64,000 bases of DNA, from positions 24,462 through 88,461 of the forward strand of contig NZ_BLAE01000041.1 of the NCBI RefSeq assembly GCF_009687865.1. The letters run 5' to 3'. The stretch is from Acrocarpospora macrocephala (GTDB lineage Bacteria > Actinomycetota > Actinomycetes > Streptosporangiales > Streptosporangiaceae). The notes under the pieces were generated by a model. That model had not been told where the DNA came from. It did not search any database and was given only the letters and a program-made list of their open reading frames with translations. This document shows positions 59,570 to 64,000 of this stretch, piece after piece; position 1 is the stretch's first letter; every line of letters begins with the position of its first letter. The translations under genes and the position numbers were made by a program.

Positions 59570-60862
59570 TCAGGCCAGGTAGCGCAGCCACAGGTAGGGC
59601 GTTACCAGTAGCACGGTGATGAAGGTGACGATTAGGCCGTACTTGGTGAATTCCCAGAAGCTGATCGGGTGGCGGTTGCGGGCGGCGATGCCGAGGATGA
59701 CGACGTTGGCGGCGGCGCCGACGGCGGTGGCGTTGCCGCCCAGGTCGGCGCCGAAGGCGAGGGCCCACCACAGGACCTGGGCGTGCTCGTTGCCGCCGTT
59801 GGCCTGGACCAGGTCGGCGACGATGGGGCTCATGGAGGCCACGTAGGGGATGTTGTCCACGATCGCCGACAGCCCGGCCGACGCCCACAGCAGGACCATC
59901 GTGGTCAGGCCGAGCCGTCCTTCGGTGGCGTTGACGGCCAGTTGCGAGACGTGGCCGATGACGCCGGTCTCGACCAGCGCGCCGACCATCACGAACAGGC
60001 CGGCGAAGAACACCAGCGTCGGCCATTCGACCTCGGCGAGGGCCTGCTCGGTGGTGACCGGCGTGGCCGCCACCAGGATCCCGGCGCCCAGGATGGCGAC
60101 CACCGACGGCTCGTAGTGCAGCACCGGGTGGAGCACGAACGCGGCCGTCACCAGGCCGAGCACGGCCAGGCTCTGCCGCAGCAGCCGCGGGTCGGCGATG
60201 GCCTCGCGCTCGTCCAGGCGCATGATCTCGGCAGCCCGTACGGGATCGTAGGTGAAGGACTTGCGGAACATGATCCGGCACAGCCCGAGGAACACGATCA
60301 TCAGAATGACGATCATCGGTGCCATGTGGATCAGGAAGTCGTTGAACGACAGCCCGCCCCGGCTGGCGATGATGATGTTGGGCGGGTCGCCGACCAGGGT
60401 GGCGGCGCCGCCGATGTTGGCGGACATCGCCTCCGCGATCAGGTACGGCACGACCGGCAACGCCAGCCGCTCGCACACCAGGAACGTGACCGGCGCGATC
60501 AGCAGCACGGTGGTGACGTTGTCCAGCAGCGCCGAGGCGACGGCGGTGATGACGACCAGCAGCACCATCAGCCGGTACGGCCGCCCGCGCGCCCGCTTGG
60601 CGGCCCAGACGGCCAGATACTCGAAGACCCCGGTCTGCTTCAGCACCCCGACAATGATCATCATCCCGAGCAGCAGGAAGATGACGTTCCAGTCGATCCC
60701 GGTCGCTTCCGCGAAGAACGCCGCCCCCGCGTCGGTGGCGTGGATCAACAGCATGATCCCCGCTCCGCCGAGCGCGGCGGCCACCCGGTGGATACGCTCG
60801 GTCGCGATCAGCGCGTACGCGGCGAGAAAGACCGCCAGGGACAGCCAGGCGAGCACGGTCAC
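59570..60862 (-). CDS. ArsB/NhaD-type ion transporter
   Basis: The 430-residue membrane protein has about eleven hydrophobic segments and the two symmetrical motifs of the ion transporter superfamily: SALLDNVTTVLLIAPV with GGAATLVGDPPNII, and SAIVDNIPYVASMSPI with ADLGGNATAVGAAANVV. It is nearest to the ArsB/P-protein group. No arsenic genes are adjacent, so the substrate may be Na+/H+, a dicarboxylate or an oxyanion. Its start overlaps the CBS gene stop by four bases, and CBS domains commonly gate such transporters. Confidence 0.85.
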   Translation of the reverse strand: MTVLAWLSLAVFLAAYALIATERIHRVAAALGGAGIMLLIHATDAGAAFFAEATGIDWNVIFLLLGMMIIVGVLKQTGVFEYLAVWAAKRARGRPYRLMVLLVVITAVASALLDNVTTVLLIAPVTFLVCERLALPVVPYLIAEAMSANIGGAATLVGDPPNIIIASRGGLSFNDFLIHMAPMIVILMIVFLGLCRIMFRKSFTYDPVRAAEIMRLDEREAIADPRLLRQSLAVLGLVTAAFVLHPVLHYEPSVVAILGAGILVAATPVTTEQALAEVEWPTLVFFAGLFVMVGALVETGVIGHVSQLAVNATEGRLGLTTMVLLWASAGLSAIVDNIPYVASMSPIVADLVQANGGNEHAQVLWWALAFGADLGGNATAVGAAANVVILGIAARNRHPISFWEFTKYGLIVTFITVLLVTPYLWLRYLA

Positions 60863-61302
60863 TGCGGGAGCGCCCGGTTCAGGAGCGTCTTCAGCGTGAC
60901 GGCGCCCAGCAGGCGCCCGTCGCCGACGACGGCGACCAGCGGGCTGTGGGTGCGCGCCATCAGCGCCGCGATCTCCAGCACGGTGGCGTCCGGGTCGGTG
61001 ACGGGCAGTTCCCGCGGCCGCGCCGGCAGCGCGTCCCGGACGGGCTGATCGGCCAGCGTGCGCAGGAACGCGTCGGCGTGCTCCTCGTCGATGACGCCGG
61101 CCAGCGCCGGGTCGTCCTGGCAGTAGCCGGGCACCGCCATGCGCAGCACTTGGGTGCCGGGCAGGATGCTGACCGGCAGCCCGTCCTCGTCGACGACGAT
61201 CAGGCCGGGCAGGTCGTGCGTGGCGAGGAGCCGCGCCGCCTCGACGACGGGGGTGTCAGGGGTGACCCTCGGGAAATCGGTGACCAGATCGCGCGCTCGC
61301 AT
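60859..61302 (-). CDS. CBS-domain protein
   Basis: The 147-residue protein has two CBS motifs (VTPDTPVVEAARLLATHDLPGLIVVDEDG and VTDPDATVLEIAALMARTHSPLVAVV). CBS pairs bind adenosine nucleotides. It is translated just before and overlaps the transporter gene, so it probably senses energy state or a nucleotide messenger and controls the transporter. Confidence 0.88.
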   Translation of the reverse strand: MRARDLVTDFPRVTPDTPVVEAARLLATHDLPGLIVVDEDGLPVSILPGTQVLRMAVPGYCQDDPALAGVIDEEHADAFLRTLADQPVRDALPARPRELPVTDPDATVLEIAALMARTHSPLVAVVGDGRLLGAVTLKTLLNRALPQ

Positions 61303-61476
61303 GCCCGCCAGCCTTCATGATCGACAACAGAACCTGCCGACCAGGCTTCCCGGCGCACCTGAGCACAACCTATCAGGCGCGGGCGCCCGTATGGATCGCG
61401 TCAATATTCCCTCCCAAACCGTAGGTAAGCCGTCAAGGCGGACAAACAGCCCGGATATCGCGATTTGCTACTGATC

Positions 61477-61498
61477 GGGCCGCCCGTCTGGGTGGCCC
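61477..61498 (+). promoter_or_regulatory. Leader hairpin before the kdp operon
   Basis: GGGCCGCCC and GGGTGGCCC pair with one G-T around a 4-base loop, 32 bases before the first small kdp ORF. It could be a leader attenuator or an incoming terminator. The remaining 228-base gap from 61303 holds no gene; no c-di-AMP riboswitch pattern was recognised. Confidence 0.4.
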
Positions 61499-61530
61499 GA
61501 AGCATGTTGTCCGGAACTTGAGGAGTAGGG

Positions 61531-61614
61531 ATGGCTGACGTCATCTTCGTCGTCCTGACGGTCGCGGTGTTCGTGATCCTCGGGCTCGCCGTCAAGGCGG
61601 TGGAACGGCTGTGA
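61531..61614 (+). CDS. 27-residue membrane peptide upstream of kdpF
   Basis: The frame [20 protein letters not shown] followed by VKAVERL and a stop is one hydrophobic helix with a charged C-terminus. GAGGAGTAGGG lies just before the ATG, and its stop overlaps the kdpF GTG (GTGA). Similar tiny ORFs precede kdpF in other actinobacteria as I recall. It may be an extra small Kdp subunit or a leader peptide. Confidence 0.6.
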   Translation: MADVIFVVLTVAVFVILGLAVKAVERL

Positions 61615-61700
61615 GTGCCGTCAACGCCGTCGGTCTGGTCCTGGCCGCCGGCCTGGTGATCTTCGTGATCGTGGCCCTGCTCTTCCCGGAGCGTTTCTGA
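61611..61700 (+). CDS. kdpF: Potassium-transporting ATPase subunit KdpF
   Basis: The 29-residue protein is one transmembrane helix ending in ALLFPERF, the family's characteristic ending. It starts at a GTG and its stop overlaps the kdpA ATG (TGATG). KdpF stabilises the KdpABC complex. Confidence 0.88.
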   Translation: MSAVNAVGLVLAAGLVIFVIVALLFPERF

Positions 61701-63361
61701 TGTCCTCCACCATGGCCGGGATCCTGTTCATCGGTTCCCTCCTGCTCGCCCTGGCGGTGCTGTACAAGCCGCTGGGCGACTACATGTACCGCGTCTACAG
61801 CGGCACCCGGCACTCCCGCGTCGAGCGCGGGATCTACCGCCTGCTCGGCGTCCGCGCCGACGCCGAGCAGACCTGGGGCGTCTACGCCCGCGGCGTGCTG
61901 GCCTTCTCACTCGTCTCGATCCTCTTCCTGTACGGCCTGCAGCGCCTGCAGAACCACCTTCTCCTCAGTCTGGGCATGGACGCAGTCTCCCCGGCGCTCG
62001 CCTGGAACACCGCGGTCAGTTTCGTCACCAACACCAACTGGCAGGCCTACTCGGGCGAGGCCACGATGGGCCACCTGGTGCAGACCGCGGGCCTGGCCGT
62101 GCAGAACTTCGTCTCGGCCGCGGTCGGCATGTCGGTGGCGATCGCCCTGGTCCGCGGCTTCGCCAGGAAGAAGACCGACCAGCTCGGCAACTTCTGGGTG
62201 GACCTGGTCCGCGGCACCCTCCGGATCCTGCTGCCGATCGCCTTCGTGGCCGCGCTGCTCCTGGTCGCCGGCGGCGCGATCCAGACCCTCGGCGACCACC
62301 ACGTGTGGACCACCCTGACCGGCGGCGAGCAGACCTTCACCCCGGGCGCGGTCGCCTCCCAGGAGGCCGTCAAGGATCTGGGCACCAACGGCGGCGGCAT
62401 CTTCAACGTCAACTCGGCGCACCCGTTCGAGAACCCGGCCGCCTGGACCAACTGGCTGACGATCCTGCTGCTGCTGGTGATCTCGTTCTGCCTGCCGCGC
62501 ACGTTCGGCCGGATGGTCGGCGACAACCGGCAGGGCTACGCGATCGTCGCGGTGATGGCGACCATCTTCACCCTCAGCGTCGTGCTGACCAACTGGGCCG
62601 AGCTGTCCTCGGCCGGGACCGTGCCGCAGGCCATCGGCCAGGCGATGGAAGGCCGCGAGGCCCGCTTCGGCGTCTCCAACTCGGCCATGTTCGCCTCCTC
62701 CACCACGCTCACCTCCACCGGCTCGGTGAACTCCTTCCACGACTCCTACACCGCGCTCGGCGGCGGCATGCTGATCTTCAACATGCTGCTCGGCGAGGTC
62801 GCCCCCGGCGGCACCGGCGCGGGCCTGTACGGCATGCTCATCCTGGCCGTGATCACCGTCTTCGTGGCCGGCCTGATGGTCGGCCGCACCCCCGAGTACC
62901 TGGGCAAGAAGATCGGCGCCAGGGAGATGAAGCTGGCCTCCCTGTACTTCCTGGTCACCCCGATCCTGGTGCTGGCCGGCACCGCGGTCGCGATGGCCAC
63001 CGAGACCGGCCGCTCGGCCATGCTGAACAGCGGGCCGCACGGATTCTCCGAGATCCTCTACGCCTACACCAGCGCCTCCAACAACAACGGCTCGGCGTTC
63101 GCCGGTGTCAGCGTGAACACCGACTTCCACAACACCACGCTCGGCCTGTGCATGGCGCTGGGCCGCTTCCTGCCGATCGTCCTGGTGCTGGCGCTGGCCG
63201 GTTCCCTGGCCAGGCAGTCGCCGGTCCCGGCCTCGGTCGGCACGCTGCCCACCCACCGGCCGCAGTTCATCGGCATGGTCGCCGGGGTGACGGTCATCCT
63301 GGTCGCCCTGACGTTCCTGCCCGCCCTCGCGCTCGGCCCGATCGCGGAAGGACTGTTCTGA
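61700..63361 (+). CDS. kdpA: Potassium-transporting ATPase subunit KdpA
   Basis: The 553-residue channel-like subunit has about ten membrane segments and the four K+ selectivity loops, seen as [50 protein letters not shown], and [10 protein letters not shown]. It selects K+ and passes it to KdpB. It is coupled to kdpF and followed by kdpB after one base. Confidence 0.95.
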   Translation: MSSTMAGILFIGSLLLALAVLYKPLGDYMYRVYSGTRHSRVERGIYRLLGVRADAEQTWGVYARGVLAFSLVSILFLYGLQRLQNHLLLSLGMDAVSPALAWNTAVSFVTNTNWQAYSGEATMGHLVQTAGLAVQNFVSAAVGMSVAIALVRGFARKKTDQLGNFWVDLVRGTLRILLPIAFVAALLLVAGGAIQTLGDHHVWTTLTGGEQTFTPGAVASQEAVKDLGTNGGGIFNVNSAHPFENPAAWTNWLTILLLLVISFCLPRTFGRMVGDNRQGYAIVAVMATIFTLSVVLTNWAELSSAGTVPQAIGQAMEGREARFGVSNSAMFASSTTLTSTGSVNSFHDSYTALGGGMLIFNMLLGEVAPGGTGAGLYGMLILAVITVFVAGLMVGRTPEYLGKKIGAREMKLASLYFLVTPILVLAGTAVAMATETGRSAMLNSGPHGFSEILYAYTSASNNNGSAFAGVSVNTDFHNTTLGLCMALGRFLPIVLVLALAGSLARQSPVPASVGTLPTHRPQFIGMVAGVTVILVALTFLPALALGPIAEGLF

Positions 63362-63362
63362 C

Positions 63363-64000
63363 ATGTCAACCCCAGTGCTCCAAGCGCCGGGCCGGGCTCC
63401 CCAGAAGGTCGGCGCCGGCCTCCTCGACCCGCGGCAGATGATCAAATCGCTGCCCGACGCGATCAAAAAGCTCAACCCCGCCACGCTCTGGCGCAATCCC
63501 GTCATGTTCATCGTCGAGATCGGCGCGCTGTTCACCACCGTGCTCGCCGCCGCCGATCCGTCGTTCTTCGCCTGGGCCATCGTGGTGTGGCTGTGGCTGA
63601 CGGTGGTGTTCGCCAATCTGGCGGAGGCGGTGGCCGAAGGCCGGGGCAAGGCGCAGGCCGCCACGCTGCGCGCCGCCAAGCGCGACACCACCGCCCGCCG
63701 CCTCAACAGCCGCACATCGCTGGACTGGGACGTCGTCGGCGCTCCCGAGCTCAGGCAGGGCGACTTCGTGGTGGTCGAGGCCGGGGAGATCATCCCCGGT
63801 GACGGCGACGTGGTCGAGGGCATCGCCAGCGTCGACGAGTCGGCCATCACCGGCGAGTCCGCCCCCGTGATCCGCGAGTCCGGCGGCGACCGTTCGGCCG
63901 TGACCGGCGGCACCAGGGTGCTGTCCGACCAGATCGTCGTCCAGATCACCCAGAAGCCGGGGGAGAGCTTCATCGACCGGATGATCGCCCTGGTCGAGGG
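63363..64000 (+). CDS. kdpB: Potassium-transporting ATPase subunit KdpB (3' partial)
   Basis: The first 212 residues of the P-type ATPase subunit are present, with the N-terminal membrane region and the actuator TGES (ESAITGESAPVIRESGGDRS). The phosphorylation Asp lies beyond the window. The gene runs off the right edge; kdpC and the KdpDE sensor-regulator would be expected further on. Confidence 0.95.
   Translation, partial: MSTPVLQAPGRAPQKVGAGLLDPRQMIKSLPDAIKKLNPATLWRNPVMFIVEIGALFTTVLAAADPSFFAWAIVVWLWLTVVFANLAEAVAEGRGKAQAATLRAAKRDTTARRLNSRTSLDWDVVGAPELRQGDFVVVEAGEIIPGDGDVVEGIASVDESAITGESAPVIRESGGDRSAVTGGTRVLSDQIVVQITQKPGESFIDRMIALVE

Noticed and set aside
61303..61530. A c-di-AMP riboswitch before the kdp operon
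   Set aside because: Such elements occur before actinobacterial K+ genes, but the expected conserved blocks were not found; only a simple hairpin is present.

Overview
The window is high-GC DNA with GTG/TTG starts, dense 4-base (ATGA/GTGA) overlaps and actinobacterial families (SARP regulator, guanidine-III element, Zur, KdpFABC with a tiny KdpF). It reads as an actinomycete chromosome, most likely of the Streptosporangiales type; that placement is inference. No rRNA, tRNA, CRISPR array or intact insertion sequence was seen.

Layout. (1) 1-4.05 kb: a 5'-truncated caspase/NACHT/multi-membrane protein coupled to a free-standing caspase, an NLR-like death or defence module. (2) 4.06-12.9 kb: an anaerobic/redox island: pyruvate formate-lyase and its activase, a PPOX flavin protein, a universal stress protein, a SulP transporter and a CtpF-like P-type ATPase, with DosR-like boxes in both divergent intergenic regions. 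(3) 13-18.3 kb: a secreted RTX-like protein, a guanidine-III riboswitch driving a Gdx/SugE exporter, a TetR/DrrAB-like efflux unit with a clear operator, a lipoprotein and a MerR regulator. (4) 18.7-28.9 kb: a GyrB-like degenerate GHKL protein with a Cys-rich partner, then cell-wall enzymes (CHAP and GH25 hydrolases with nearly identical FG-GAP tails, a VanX-like D,D-dipeptidase), an RHH-Clp_N protein and a large AfsR/SARP regulator. A relic of a second SARP gene and paired TTTCAGC heptamers at 11-bp spacing tie the regulator to the hydrolases.

(5) 29-46.9 kb: an SDR/TetR cassette bounded by a 30-bp direct repeat, then a large divergent catabolic cluster around an IclR regulator. The minus arm has ten genes (HpcH aldolase, bicupin, CMD proteins, Baeyer-Villiger-type monooxygenase, MBL-fold lactonase, SDR, two HIBADH-type dehydrogenases, cupin). 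The plus arm has a PotABCD-like importer, a DUF6282-like hydrolase, and a second MBL-SDR pair plus a double CMD protein. I read it as an uptake and degradation pathway for an unidentified ketone/lactone-forming substrate. (6) 46.9-54 kb: a LacI-controlled sugar operon (RbsBAC-type importer, unknown 449-aa protein, PfkB kinase). (7) 54.1-57.2 kb: Zur and ZnuACB zinc uptake with paired Zur-like boxes. (8) 57.2-61.3 kb: an ABC-2 export pair, a graveyard of three gene fragments, and an ArsB/NhaD-type antiporter coupled to a CBS protein. (9) 61.5-64 kb: the kdp potassium-uptake operon, with kdpB running off the right edge.
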